From the NCBI RefSeq assembly GCF_000633515.1, contig NZ_AYMP01000006.1, positions 62,001 to 126,000 on the forward strand: a stretch of DNA of 64,000 bases. Direction: 5' to 3'. The translations under genes and the position numbers were made by a program. This DNA is from Morganella morganii H1r (GTDB taxonomy: Bacteria; Pseudomonadota; Gammaproteobacteria; Enterobacterales; Enterobacteriaceae). This document shows positions 38,701 through 47,092 of the stretch, one piece after another. The first letter of the stretch is position 1; each line of letters opens with the position of its first letter. The notes under the pieces were generated by a model. The model did not search any database. It was not told the origin of the DNA and saw only the letters and a program-made list of their open reading frames with translations.

Positions 38701-40786
38701 CCTGAAACCGCTGACCGAAGTGCAGATTGTCGCACAGCAGGCGGCACCGGTGGAACTGAATGCGCAGGGCGAAGGAACGGTGACTCTGTCAATTCCGGAT
38801 TTCAACGGCGAACTGCGCCTGATGGCTCAGGCCTGGACGGATGAAGATTTCGGTCATGCGCAGAATAAAGTCATTGTTGCCGCACCGGTGATCAGCCAGA
38901 TGGCGCTGCCGCGCTTTATGGCCGGCGGTGACCGTTCGCAGCTGACACTGGATCTGACCAACCTGACCGATGAAACACAGAATCTGACCGTGAATTTCAG
39001 CGCGGACGGCATGGTGCATCTCAAAGGGGCGGCAGAGAAAGAAATCACCCTGGCGAAAGGTCAGCGCACCTCTGTGAATGTCCCGGTTGAAGCCGCCAAC
39101 GGCTTTGGTCAGGGCGAGGTGTTTATGACGGTCAAAGGACTGAAACTGCCTGATGACAGCAGCAACACCTACAAAAACAGCTGGAAAATCGGTGTCCGTC
39201 CGGCGTATCCGGCTGAAACCGTTTCTTACTCGATGTCACTCGGCAATGGCGGGGAATGGGCATTACCGGCAGATCAGATCGGCTATCTGGATGCCGGTAC
39301 CGTGTCCGGTGAAATGACGCTGACCAGCCGTCCGCCGCTGGATATCTCGCGTTACATCCGTGAACTCTATGCCTATCCGTACGGCTGTCTGGAACAGACG
39401 GTGAGCGGGCTGTATCCGTCCCTGTACTCCTCTGAAGCGGAACTGAAAAAACTGGGCATTAAAACCCAGACTGATGCCGGACGCCGTCAGGCGGTGATGA
39501 CCGGTATCCCGCATCTGCTCGGCATGCAGCGCAGTGACGGCAGTTTCTCCCTGTGGGATAACAGCGGCGCGGAAGAGCCGTGGCTGACCGCTTACGCGAC
39601 AGATTTCCTGTTCCGTGCCGGACAGCGCGGGTTTGACGTTCCGGCGGATGCTCTGAGCAACGCCAATAACCGCCTGCTGCGCTATCTGCAGGATCGCTCG
39701 GTGATCAGCAGCAACTATTACGGCAACAGCGACCAGATGCGCTTTGCGGTACAGGCGTATGCCGGTTATGTGCTGGCACAGCAGCAGAAAGCACCGCTCG
39801 GCGCACTGCGTCAGGTCTATCAGCGCCGTGACGATGCCGCAAGCGGGCTGGCACTGGTACAGCTGGGTATCGCCCTGAAGAAAATGGGGGATGCGGATCG
39901 CGGTAATGAAGCCATCCGTCTGGGTGTGATGAAGAACCGTGACAGTGTCTACACCGGCGATTACGGCAGCACTATCCGTGATGATGCCATGATTATTGCC
40001 CTGCTGAGTGAGGCGGATTCCAATGCGGATCAGCGTTACGGGAAGTTGCAGGCACTCTCTGCGGAGATACAGAATAACCGTTACTTCTCCACTCAGGAGA
40101 GCAACGCTCTGTATCTGGCAGGTCGTCAGTACATTAATCAGAGCGAAAAACCGTGGTCTGCCCTGATCAACGGGCAGGCCCCGGCAGTCAGCCGTGACAG
40201 CGCGCTGCGTGAGACTCTCACAGCGGCACAGCTGAATAACGGCATCAGTGTCGCGAACCGCGGGGATGCAGAGCTGTTTGGTCGTGTGAATATCACCGGT
40301 TATCCGTTACAGGCACCGGCTCCGTCATCGGAAGTGCTGAAGATCAAGCGGACGTATATGGATCTGAACGGTAATCCGATCAGTATTGACCGCCTGAGCA
40401 GCGGTGATCTGGTGGCTGTCCGTCTGGATATTCAGGCTGACCGCAACGTACCGGATGCGCTGGTGGTGGATCTGTTACCGGCCGGTCTGGAGCTGGAAAA
40501 CCAGAACCTGGCGGCAGCCAGTGCAAGTCTGGCGGACAGCGCGCCGAACCTGGCCGAAGCTATCCAGGATATGCAGCAGGCCAATATCCGCCATACCGAA
40601 TACCGTGATGATCGCTTTGTCTCCCAGGTGGCGGTGGAAGAGTACCGTCCGGTGACGCTGGTCTATCTGGCCCGCGCGGTCACTCCGGGTAAATACAGTG
40701 TGCCGGCACCACAGGTGGAATCGATGTATATTCCGTCCTGGCGCGCCACCGGTGTGACACCGGCAACACTGGAAGTGGTTCGTTAA
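35765..40786 (+). CDS. yfhM: Bacterial alpha-2-macroglobulin, lipoprotein
   Basis: 1673 residues from ATG 35765, preceded by GAAAGGATTGATT (E. coli YfhM/ECAM 1653). Lipobox LALMGC marks a lipoprotein. A Ser/Asn-rich linker is followed by macroglobulin-type beta domains (for example FVFGPRDLYRPGETLVINGLLRDGDG), a bait-like region and a thioester domain with CLEQ (Cys1208, Gln1211). The protein traps proteases that enter the periplasm by covalent thioester capture. It is paired with pbpC, whose cell-wall synthesis may repair damage when the outer membrane is breached. Confidence 0.95.
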   Translation: MRSPIAGQAPGKKRCIAVLLASALALMGCDDTGSNTTAAGSNDSASANNKENPSSSSVSSPSAKKTQDTASLAELSKRYAGKDVTIIDASEIQLDGANAMVVTFSVPLDPNQDFSQFARLVDVKNGKLEGAWELSDNLMELRMRHLPPSRELQLSIDRGVRGINERTLVNGYDLKLTTADVVPSVGFASRGSLFPADVLQGLPVFALNVDSIDVNFYRIKPDSLASFLASWQYGNNLQYWNSDDLLNNTDLVYTGRFDLNPQKNTRENMQIPLKDIKPLQEEGVYLAVMQQAGRYSYTMPATLFTLSDIGVSMHSYLNELDVFTQSLAKGSALKGVEIRLLDSKGQLLSKAETDSSGHARLDRGADAALLLAINNGQTSMIDLKNPALDLAEFDIAGPQGYAKQFFVFGPRDLYRPGETLVINGLLRDGDGHPVKDQPVKVDVLKNDGQVASTFVWQPENGLYQYQYAIPENIETGKLTLRFDLGDNTPRFYSVNVEDFMPERMAMEIKTDKQPITTQQSADFEIEGHYLYGAPAAGNQLTGQLFMRPDREASAKLPGFEFGDIQEASLTRTLDEFDETMDDGGELAFTISNDYWKEVKSPFKLILQASLMETGGRPVTRRADVAVWPAAKMAGIRPLFAKKEVYDYRTDKYVSQYSMDEDSLAEFEIVYTDRQGNKLKADDLNARLIYERRDYYWRWSDSEGWSSGYDQKDLVMSDDKISIAKDGTAKVTVPVSWGAYRLEVVDPSTGLTSSVRFWAGYSWQDNTGGTGAVRPDQVKLKLDKPNYHAGDKVKLNVTAPQAGKGYVLLESSDGPLWWQEVDVPEGGTDVEIPLNKEWTRHDLYATAVVVRPGDSSRQATVKRAVGILHIPMADPARKIDVTLDTPARIRPNQDLTVKINAKAQDGKAAPEKVNVLISAVDTGVLNITDYKTPDPYDAFFGRKRYSVDQYDVYGQLIEGSGRLGTLRFGGDGGDDLDRGGLKPLTEVQIVAQQAAPVELNAQGEGTVTLSIPDFNGELRLMAQAWTDEDFGHAQNKVIVAAPVISQMALPRFMAGGDRSQLTLDLTNLTDETQNLTVNFSADGMVHLKGAAEKEITLAKGQRTSVNVPVEAANGFGQGEVFMTVKGLKLPDDSSNTYKNSWKIGVRPAYPAETVSYSMSLGNGGEWALPADQIGYLDAGTVSGEMTLTSRPPLDISRYIRELYAYPYGCLEQTVSGLYPSLYSSEAELKKLGIKTQTDAGRRQAVMTGIPHLLGMQRSDGSFSLWDNSGAEEPWLTAYATDFLFRAGQRGFDVPADALSNANNRLLRYLQDRSVISSNYYGNSDQMRFAVQAYAGYVLAQQQKAPLGALRQVYQRRDDAASGLALVQLGIALKKMGDADRGNEAIRLGVMKNRDSVYTGDYGSTIRDDAMIIALLSEADSNADQRYGKLQALSAEIQNNRYFSTQESNALYLAGRQYINQSEKPWSALINGQAPAVSRDSALRETLTAAQLNNGISVANRGDAELFGRVNITGYPLQAPAPSSEVLKIKRTYMDLNGNPISIDRLSSGDLVAVRLDIQADRNVPDALVVDLLPAGLELENQNLAAASASLADSAPNLAEAIQDMQQANIRHTEYRDDRFVSQVAVEEYRPVTLVYLARAVTPGKYSVPAPQVESMYIPSWRATGVTPATLEVVR

Positions 40787-40802
40787 CAGTACAGCTTGTT
40801 GT

Positions 40803-40822
40803 CCGCAGCCTCCGGGCTGCGG
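40803..40822 (+). terminator. GC-rich hairpin after yfhM
   Basis: CCGCAGCC and GGCTGCGG form a perfect eight-pair stem with a TCCG tetraloop 16 bases after the yfhM stop. No adjacent T-run, so termination is only possible. Confidence 0.45.
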
Positions 40823-40838
40823 CAGCAAAATAGGTTTT

Positions 40839-40866
40839 ATGCCCTTATAGTCTGTTATAAGGGCAT
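40839..40866. repeat. 28-base palindrome, copy 1
   Basis: An 11-base arm ATGCCCTTATA, six-base loop GTCTGT and the exact complementary arm. Copy 2 lies 168 bases further on and differs by one base in the loop. Confidence 0.8.
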
Positions 40867-40876
40867 GAAATTGTAT

Positions 40877-40912
40877 ACAAAGCAGGATAAAACGTGGTTT
40901 TTCCTGCTTTGT
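40877..40912. repeat. Long hairpin between the paired palindromes
   Basis: ACAAAGCAGGA (40877-40887) pairs with TCCTGCTTTGT (40902-40912), and inner AAAAC/GTTTT extends the stem to 16 pairs with one bulged T. A separate AAAATCAAT/ATTGATTTT dyad follows at 40924-40943. Confidence 0.65.
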
Positions 40913-41006
40913 GTTATCAGCCGAAAATCAATAAATTGATTTTCCTGGTTTATTTTTACAACTCCTGCCGGTCGTCGCCAATCCCTGCGGGTTTGTCAAC
41001 GACCTG

Positions 41007-41034
41007 ATGCCCTTATAATCTGTTATAAGGGCAT
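41007..41034. repeat. 28-base palindrome, copy 2
   Basis: Same arms as copy 1, loop ATCTGT; it ends 35 bases before the pbpC start codon. The 140 bases between the copies hold hairpins and no gene. Confidence 0.8.
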
Positions 41035-41069
41035 CTTATCTTAAGAATTCTGATAATGCGGTTTGATAC

Positions 41070-43379
41070 ATGAAAGTGTGGTTTAAACGTCTCGCGCTGA
41101 CCGGCCTGATAACAATTGTTCTGACACCGCCGCTGCTCTGGCTGGCTGATAAAATCTGGCCGTTACCGCTGGATGAAGTGGTGATGGCACGTACGGTTAC
41201 GGCTGAGGACGGATCACCGCTGTGGCGTTTTGCCGACAGTAACGGTGTGTGGCGCTACCCGGTCACACTGAAGGATGTATCACCGGAATTTATTGAAGCG
41301 CTTCTGACATACGAAGATCGCTATTTCTATCAGCACCCGGGCATCAACCCGGTGGCTATCGGCCGTGCGGCGTTGCAGGATCTGACCTCCGGACGCATTG
41401 TCTCCGGCGGCAGCACGCTCTCCATGCAGGTCGCCCGTCTGCTCGACCCCCATGACCGCACGCTGACCGGCAAACTGAAACAGGTTTTCCGCACCATTCA
41501 GCTGGAATGGCACTATTCCAAAGATGATATTCTGGAGATGTATCTTAACCGCGCTCCGTACGGCGGCACGGTAGAAGGTATTGGTGCGGCGAGCTGGATG
41601 TATCTCGGTAAACCACCGTCGGAACTGACCGCCGGGGAAGCGGCACTGCTGGCGGTCCTGCCGCAGGCACCGAGCCGTCTGCGCCCGGATCGTTATCCGC
41701 AGCGCGCGGAAGCGGCCCGTAATAAGGTGCTTGACCGGCTGGCCGAATTTGAGGTGTGGCCGCAGGCAAAAGTGGACGATTTAAAGCAGGAGAGTATCTG
41801 GCTGGCACCGCGCCAGGTGCCGCATTCCGCACCGCTGCTGGCACGGCGTGTGGCGCAGGGGGTGAAAGATCCGGTGATACGCACCACTGTCAATCCCGCC
41901 ATTCAGCGTCAGCTGGAGGAGATGGCCCGTAACCGCAAATACCAGCTGCCGGAAAAAACCTCACTCGGCATTATGGTGGTGGATAACCGCGATATGAGTG
42001 TGAAGGGCTATGTCGGCTCTATCGATTTCTCTGATGACACCCGTTTCGGGCATGTGGATGTGAACAGCGCCTGGCGTTCGCCCGGTTCCACACTGAAACC
42101 GTTTTTATATGCCCTGGCGATGGATGAGGGGCTGATCCACAGTGAATCCCTGTTACAGGATGTACCGCGCCGCTTTAATGATTACCGGCCGGGTAACTTT
42201 GATACCGGATTCAGCGGGCCGGTGAGTGTCAGTGAGGCACTGCGCCGCTCTCTGAATCTGCCGGTGGTTCAGTTGCTGGATGTGTACGGTCCGAAACGGT
42301 TCAGTGCCAAACTGCGCAATGTCGGCCTGGAGCTGCGCTTTCCGCTCGGCAGTGATCCGAATCTGTCGCTGATCCTGGGCGGGACAGGGGCACGGATGGA
42401 TCAGCTGATCGCCGCCTACAGCGCGTTTGCCCGTCAGGGCAAAGTGGCACCGGTGCGTTTTCGTCCGGAGGATCCGCTGGCAGAGCGGCAGCTGATCTCC
42501 CCGGGCGCGGCGTGGATCACACGACGGGTGATGGCCGGAGAGACGCGGCCGCTGGCGGATGACCGGCTGGCTCAGGACGTGCCGCTGGCATGGAAAACCG
42601 GCACCAGTTACGGTTACCGTGATGCCTGGGCGCTGGGGGTGAATAACCGTTACACCATCGGGGTGTGGGTCGGACGACCGGACGGCACGCCGGTGGCCGG
42701 ACAGGCCGGGTTCGCAACCGCGATCCCGATTCTGTATCAGGTGGACAGTTATCTGCGGGCACGCGGTGGCAAAAAATTACCGGATCCGAAACCCATCAGT
42801 GTCAGCAGTAAAATGATTTGCTGGCCGTCAGGACTGGTGGCGGATAAGCAGGATCCGAATTGCCGTCAGCAGCGGATAGCGCTGGTGCTGGATAATACTG
42901 TGCCGCCGACACTGCCGTCCGCAGGGCAGGAAAGCCTGTCCGGCACCAATGCCGTGATCTGGGTTAACGGGCAGGGGGAACGGGTGTCTCCGAATTGTCC
43001 GGATGCACAGGAGAAAACCGTGGCGCTGTGGCCGATTGCACTGGAGAGCTGGCTGCCGCCGGGTGAACGCCGCAGCCACCGCCTGCCGCCGGTGAGTAAA
43101 ATCTGTCCGCCGCTGCGGGTGGAAGCCGCGCCGCTGCTGATTTCCGGGATCCGCGAAGGGGATGTGCTTCGCCGTCTGCCGCTGGCGAAAACCCTTGATC
43201 TGCGGGTCGTGACGCAGGGCGGAGAGGGCACTCAGTGGTGGTTTCTCAACGGTGACCAGGCCGGCAGTACAGAATCCGGTGACCCGCTGTTACTGACCCT
43301 GGATACCCCGGGACGTTATCAGCTGACAGTGCTGGATCTCAGCGGACAGGTCAGTTCAGTCAGTTTTACCCTGAAATAG
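41070..43379 (+). CDS. pbpC: Penicillin-binding protein 1C
   Basis: 769 residues (E. coli 770). N-terminal membrane anchor (about 9-27). Glycosyltransferase family 51 domain with TYEDRYFYQHPGINPVAIGRA and GGSTLSMQVARLLDP. Transpeptidase domain with SPGSTLKPFLYAL (SxxK), SLN in RRSLNLPVV, and KTGTSYGYRDAW. A C-terminal BiPBP_C-type beta domain lies at about 680-769. Peptidoglycan polymerase of the inner membrane, encoded with yfhM as in E. coli; the spacer here is unusually long and structured (283 bases). Confidence 0.96.
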   Translation: MKVWFKRLALTGLITIVLTPPLLWLADKIWPLPLDEVVMARTVTAEDGSPLWRFADSNGVWRYPVTLKDVSPEFIEALLTYEDRYFYQHPGINPVAIGRAALQDLTSGRIVSGGSTLSMQVARLLDPHDRTLTGKLKQVFRTIQLEWHYSKDDILEMYLNRAPYGGTVEGIGAASWMYLGKPPSELTAGEAALLAVLPQAPSRLRPDRYPQRAEAARNKVLDRLAEFEVWPQAKVDDLKQESIWLAPRQVPHSAPLLARRVAQGVKDPVIRTTVNPAIQRQLEEMARNRKYQLPEKTSLGIMVVDNRDMSVKGYVGSIDFSDDTRFGHVDVNSAWRSPGSTLKPFLYALAMDEGLIHSESLLQDVPRRFNDYRPGNFDTGFSGPVSVSEALRRSLNLPVVQLLDVYGPKRFSAKLRNVGLELRFPLGSDPNLSLILGGTGARMDQLIAAYSAFARQGKVAPVRFRPEDPLAERQLISPGAAWITRRVMAGETRPLADDRLAQDVPLAWKTGTSYGYRDAWALGVNNRYTIGVWVGRPDGTPVAGQAGFATAIPILYQVDSYLRARGGKKLPDPKPISVSSKMICWPSGLVADKQDPNCRQQRIALVLDNTVPPTLPSAGQESLSGTNAVIWVNGQGERVSPNCPDAQEKTVALWPIALESWLPPGERRSHRLPPVSKICPPLRVEAAPLLISGIREGDVLRRLPLAKTLDLRVVTQGGEGTQWWFLNGDQAGSTESGDPLLLTLDTPGRYQLTVLDLSGQVSSVSFTLK

Positions 43380-43591
43380 CAGAAACGGCGGGAGCAGCAG
43401 CGGAAAAAGTGTGATACAGACGGAAAATCTGTGATCTGTCATGCGGAATACTTTGCAAAAATGTTGCGTAACTGTAGGCGAAACAGAGGTGAGCCCGTAT
43501 AATCATCGCCTTACCACAAGGTGTGGACCGGTCTGCCGTCAGCCGCAAATAACAATGACAACAGCGCACAAGCGCACAATGAGGTCAATTC

Positions 43592-44017
43592 ATGTCTGTA
43601 CAACGCACATTTTCAATCATCAAGCCAAACGCCGTAAAGAAAAATGCTATCGGGGACATTTATCACCGTTTTGAAAGCGCCGGTTTCCGTATTATCGCCG
43701 CCAAAATGCTGCACCTGACCCGCGAACAGGCGGAAGGATTCTACGCTGAGCACAAAGGCCGTCCGTTCTTTGATGGTCTGGTGGAATTTATGACCTCCGG
43801 CCCGATTATGGTACAGGTGCTGGAAGGGGAAAATGCCGTGCAGCGTCACCGTGACCTGATGGGCGCCACCAATCCGGATAACGCCCTGGCCGGTACACTC
43901 CGTGCGGATTACGCCGACAGCTTCACTGAAAACGCCGTACACGGCTCTGATGCGGAAGCGTCCGCCGCCCGTGAAATCGCGTATTTTTTCACTGAAGATG
44001 AAATCTGCCCGCGCTGA
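43592..44017 (+). CDS. ndk: Nucleoside diphosphate kinase
   Basis: 141 residues. Transfers phosphate between nucleoside di- and triphosphates through phospho-His117 in [17 protein letters not shown]. The N-terminal [14 protein letters not shown] is the standard family start. A TATAAT at 43498-43503 could be its -10, although no good -35 lies at the right distance. A CAGCCGGA/TCCGGCTG stem at 44028-44056 after the gene may help termination. Confidence 0.97.
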   Translation: MSVQRTFSIIKPNAVKKNAIGDIYHRFESAGFRIIAAKMLHLTREQAEGFYAEHKGRPFFDGLVEFMTSGPIMVQVLEGENAVQRHRDLMGATNPDNALAGTLRADYADSFTENAVHGSDAEASAAREIAYFFTEDEICPR

Positions 44018-44152
44018 TCACGCATTTCAGCCGGAGCCTCCCGCAGGTTCCGGCTGCTCCCGTCCCTGTCCTCTCTTATATTTTTGTTCCGCTGAGTCTG
44101 TGTTATAAACATTAAAATTAATGTGGATATTTTATGCTGTCAGGGAACCCGT

Positions 44153-45154
44153 ATGAAAAAATATTGTTATATTGCCGGTATACTGCTCGTCAGTATTTTT
44201 TTTATCGCACAGATGACCGGCGGGCCGGACTGTATTGAAGATTACGGTAATAACGTCAGAAAAATATGCACACCGAAAGAAGATGTTATTTTGTGGGAGC
44301 AGAATGCCGGGCAATCTGCGGATAATGACGCTGTCAGAAAAGTAAAATACGACAAAGCGGATTTAAACGATTTCTTTTTCAGCGAAAATACCATGGTTCA
44401 TTTTCTGGCAGAGAACGGCAAGGTTTATCATGTCGCGATGGACACATTGCGTGACCCGGATTGTCAGGGCAGCAGCGGGGATTTTTCAATTACGCCGCTG
44501 GTTACACCGCGTTGCTGGTTTGGTGATAATATCCGTGAATATAATATCCGGCTGGACCTGGTCAGTGAGGACGCGGACAGTTTCAGGTTATTCCCCGAAA
44601 ATACACGCTATTACAATTATGCGTATGATAAAGAACATGTTTATTTCAATGGCTTTTACCGTTCGGACGATGCGGATCCTGCCACATTCCGCCGTGTGAT
44701 CACGGGCAATCCGGATAAAAAGCTGCCGGAAAAACTGTACACCGATAATCAGCATCTGTATCTCGATTACCGGAAAATAGCCGATGAATCATGGGATGAC
44801 CTGACCGATATCCGTATTATCCCGGTGTCAGTGAACTGGAAAACCGTGATGAGCGGGATCGTATTAAGGGGGAACCGTGCTGTTGACGATAACAGCTGTT
44901 TTACCCTGAAAAAAGGCAGTAAGACCGGAGCGTTATATCTGTTTTCCGATGATAATGTTGCCGTGTCAACCGCTGCGGATATTCCGGTAACGGCAGATCA
45001 GCAATGTTATCTGAACAATATCGTGGTTTGTCATATCGGCGGTGATTTTTATAAAATAAGCTACCGCCACGGTGACCCGCAGTTTGAAAAAATAACGGAT
45101 TCAAACCGATCCCGGATCAGTAAAGAGTGGGATAATTTATTATCTTATTACTGA
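44153..45154 (+). CDS. DKNYY-like secreted protein, function unknown
   Basis: 333 residues from ATG 44153 (CAGGGA upstream). N-terminal hydrophobic signal or anchor (about 4-21). The mature part is acidic and holds spaced repeats ending in aromatic beta-strand motifs, YDKEHVYFNGFYR and YTDNQHLYLDYRKI, which resemble DKNYY-family repeats. Cysteines at C27, C38, C104, C119 and others suggest periplasmic disulfides. A+T content is a little higher than in its neighbours. It is a stray accessory gene between ndk and rlmN, which are neighbours in E. coli apart from other loci. The family assignment is tentative. Confidence 0.65.
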   Translation: MKKYCYIAGILLVSIFFIAQMTGGPDCIEDYGNNVRKICTPKEDVILWEQNAGQSADNDAVRKVKYDKADLNDFFFSENTMVHFLAENGKVYHVAMDTLRDPDCQGSSGDFSITPLVTPRCWFGDNIREYNIRLDLVSEDADSFRLFPENTRYYNYAYDKEHVYFNGFYRSDDADPATFRRVITGNPDKKLPEKLYTDNQHLYLDYRKIADESWDDLTDIRIIPVSVNWKTVMSGIVLRGNRAVDDNSCFTLKKGSKTGALYLFSDDNVAVSTAADIPVTADQQCYLNNIVVCHIGGDFYKISYRHGDPQFEKITDSNRSRISKEWDNLLSYY

Positions 45155-45177
45155 AATGCGGTATCCGGTTTTTTCAT

Positions 45178-45207
45178 TTGCCATATCACCATTAATATTT
45201 GTACAAT
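45178..45207 (+). promoter_or_regulatory. Promoter upstream of rlmN
   Basis: TTGCCA (45178-45183), 18-base spacer, TACAAT (45202-45207). Confidence 0.55.
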
Positions 45208-45212
45208 GCCGC

Positions 45213-45242
45213 GCCCCGTTATGATACGGGGCTTTTATATTT
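45213..45242 (+). terminator. Hairpin with T-rich tail upstream of rlmN
   Basis: GCCCCGT/ACGGGGC perfect seven-pair stem, loop TATGAT, tail TTTTATATTT. It may end transcripts of the upstream gene. It also lies at the predicted start of the rlmN transcript. Confidence 0.7.
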
Positions 45243-45349
45243 CCGCCGTATCCGTGACGCAGTCCGTTTCAGCGGCTATCCTTATTCCTGTATCTGTGAT
45301 GCGCGCTGCGTGTCACCGCCGAAAGTGTAACAACGAGGCAATGTTAACA

Positions 45350-46528
45350 ATGTCAGAACTGACCACCCGGGACGCCTGTGCAACAGGCTCCGCACCGATT
45401 GCTCCTGAAAAAATCAACGGAAAAATTAATTTACTCGATCTGACCCGCAAAGAGATGCGCCAGTTTTTCGCCGATATGGGTGAGAAACCTTTCCGTGCTG
45501 ATCAGGTGATGAAGTGGATTTACCACTATTGCTATGATGATTTCGATCTGATGACCGATATCAACAAAGTGCTGCGCACCAAACTGAAAGCGGTGGCGGA
45601 AATCCGTGCCCCTGAAGTGTCAGAAGAACAGCGTTCTGCGGACGGCACCATCAAGTGGGCTATCCGTGTCGGCGACCAGGAAGTGGAAACTGTCTATATC
45701 CCGGAAGAAGATCGCGCCACCCTGTGTGTCTCTTCCCAGGTCGGTTGTGCGCTGGAATGCAAATTCTGCTCAACCGCGCAGCAGGGCTTTAACCGCAACC
45801 TGCGGGTATCTGAAATTATCGGCCAGGTCTGGCGTGCCGCGAAAATCATCGGCTCCCTGAAATCCAGCGGCCGCCGTCCGATCACCAACGTGGTGATGAT
45901 GGGGATGGGTGAACCGCTGCTGAACCTGACCCATGTTGTTCCGGCGATGGAAATCATGCTGGATGACTTCGGTTTCGGGCTCTCCAAACGCCGCGTGACG
46001 ATTTCCACCTCCGGCGTGGTTCCGGCGCTGGATAAACTCGGCGATATGATCGATGTGGCGCTCGCCATTTCCCTGCACGCACCGACCGATGATGTGCGTG
46101 ATGAAATCGTGCCGATCAACAAAAAATACAACATTGAGACATTCCTGGCATCTGTGCGCCGTTATCTCGGAAAATCCAATGCGAACGGCGGCCGTGTCAC
46201 CGTGGAATACGTCATGCTGGATCATATTAATGACAGTACTGATCAGGCACATCAGCTGGCGGCCTGTCTGAAAGACACACCAAGCAAAATCAACCTGATC
46301 CCGTGGAACCCGTTCCCGGGCGCCCCTTACGGGCGCAGCTCAAACAGCCGGATTGACCGCTTTGCCAAGGTTCTGATGGAATACGGTTTCACCACCATTG
46401 TCCGCAAGACACGGGGTGATGATATTGACGCTGCCTGCGGACAGCTGGCCGGGGATGTTATCGACCGGACCAAACGGACACTGAAAAAACGTATGGCCGG
46501 TGAACCAATCGCTGTCAAAGCAGTCTGA
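45350..46528 (+). CDS. rlmN: Dual-specificity 23S rRNA/tRNA adenine C2-methyltransferase RlmN
   Basis: 392 residues from ATG 45350 (an ATG at 45341 is nearly as good; GAGG lies at 45335-45338). Radical-SAM enzyme that makes m2A2503 in 23S rRNA and m2A37 in tRNAs. Cluster motif CALECKFC (CxxxCxxC), the [11 protein letters not shown] motif, and catalytic cysteine in [17 protein letters not shown] are present. First gene of the conserved rlmN-(pilF)-rodZ-ispG-hisS-yfgM-bamB-der string. Confidence 0.96.
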   Translation: MSELTTRDACATGSAPIAPEKINGKINLLDLTRKEMRQFFADMGEKPFRADQVMKWIYHYCYDDFDLMTDINKVLRTKLKAVAEIRAPEVSEEQRSADGTIKWAIRVGDQEVETVYIPEEDRATLCVSSQVGCALECKFCSTAQQGFNRNLRVSEIIGQVWRAAKIIGSLKSSGRRPITNVVMMGMGEPLLNLTHVVPAMEIMLDDFGFGLSKRRVTISTSGVVPALDKLGDMIDVALAISLHAPTDDVRDEIVPINKKYNIETFLASVRRYLGKSNANGGRVTVEYVMLDHINDSTDQAHQLAACLKDTPSKINLIPWNPFPGAPYGRSSNSRIDRFAKVLMEYGFTTIVRKTRGDDIDAACGQLAGDVIDRTKRTLKKRMAGEPIAVKAV

Positions 46529-46599
46529 CAGTAATATTAAGTAACACTCCCGGGTGACACTTTACGTTAATATACCTGCCTTACAGACAAGGAGGCAGT

Positions 46600-46950
46600 A
46601 TGATAAGGACGTATTCCCCGGGCTTAATTGCAGTAATGCTGCTGGCAGGATGCCGGACAGCCCCTGTGACACAGACAGTACCGGCTGCGACCGGTACCCG
46701 TCTTGCACTGGGTGAGGCTTATCTTCAGGCCGGTCAGTATGATGCCGCGCGGTATCATTTTGACCGGATACTGAAAGCACAGCCGCAGCATACCGGTGCG
46801 CTGACAGGCGCGGCGCTGAGTGCAAAATGCGATCAGCAGCCTGAAATTGCGGAAAAATACCTGAATTTAGCCGTGAATTCCCCGTCAGGCAGTGATAGTG
46901 TGGTAAAGTACATTTTGGCTTATGAGTGTCCGCCGGATAAGAGTCTGTAA
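46600..46950 (+). CDS. Short PilF/PilW-like TPR lipoprotein
   Basis: 116 residues from ATG 46600, after AAGGAGGCAGT. Lipobox MLLAGC marks a lipoprotein. About one to two TPR helices pairs follow: GTRLALGEAYLQAGQYDAARYHFDRILKAQP and GALTGAALSAKCDQQPEIAEKYLNLAV. The place between rlmN and rodZ is where many gamma-proteobacteria carry pilF/pilW (about 250 residues, several TPRs, pilotin for type IV pilus secretin). E. coli lacks it. Less than half of PilF is left and no pilus genes are nearby, so its role may differ. Confidence 0.7.
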   Translation: MIRTYSPGLIAVMLLAGCRTAPVTQTVPAATGTRLALGEAYLQAGQYDAARYHFDRILKAQPQHTGALTGAALSAKCDQQPEIAEKYLNLAVNSPSGSDSVVKYILAYECPPDKSL

Positions 46951-47092
46951 AACAATATAAAAGTGATGTTGTTTTCAGGGTTATTTTATTATTACGGGTG
47001 GCATGCTGTATGCCGGAATACGGAACTTCGGTGCGCGGAAAGGCAGATCTCCGCGCTTTCTCGTAACCAGAACTGTTTGTGTCCTGAAACTC

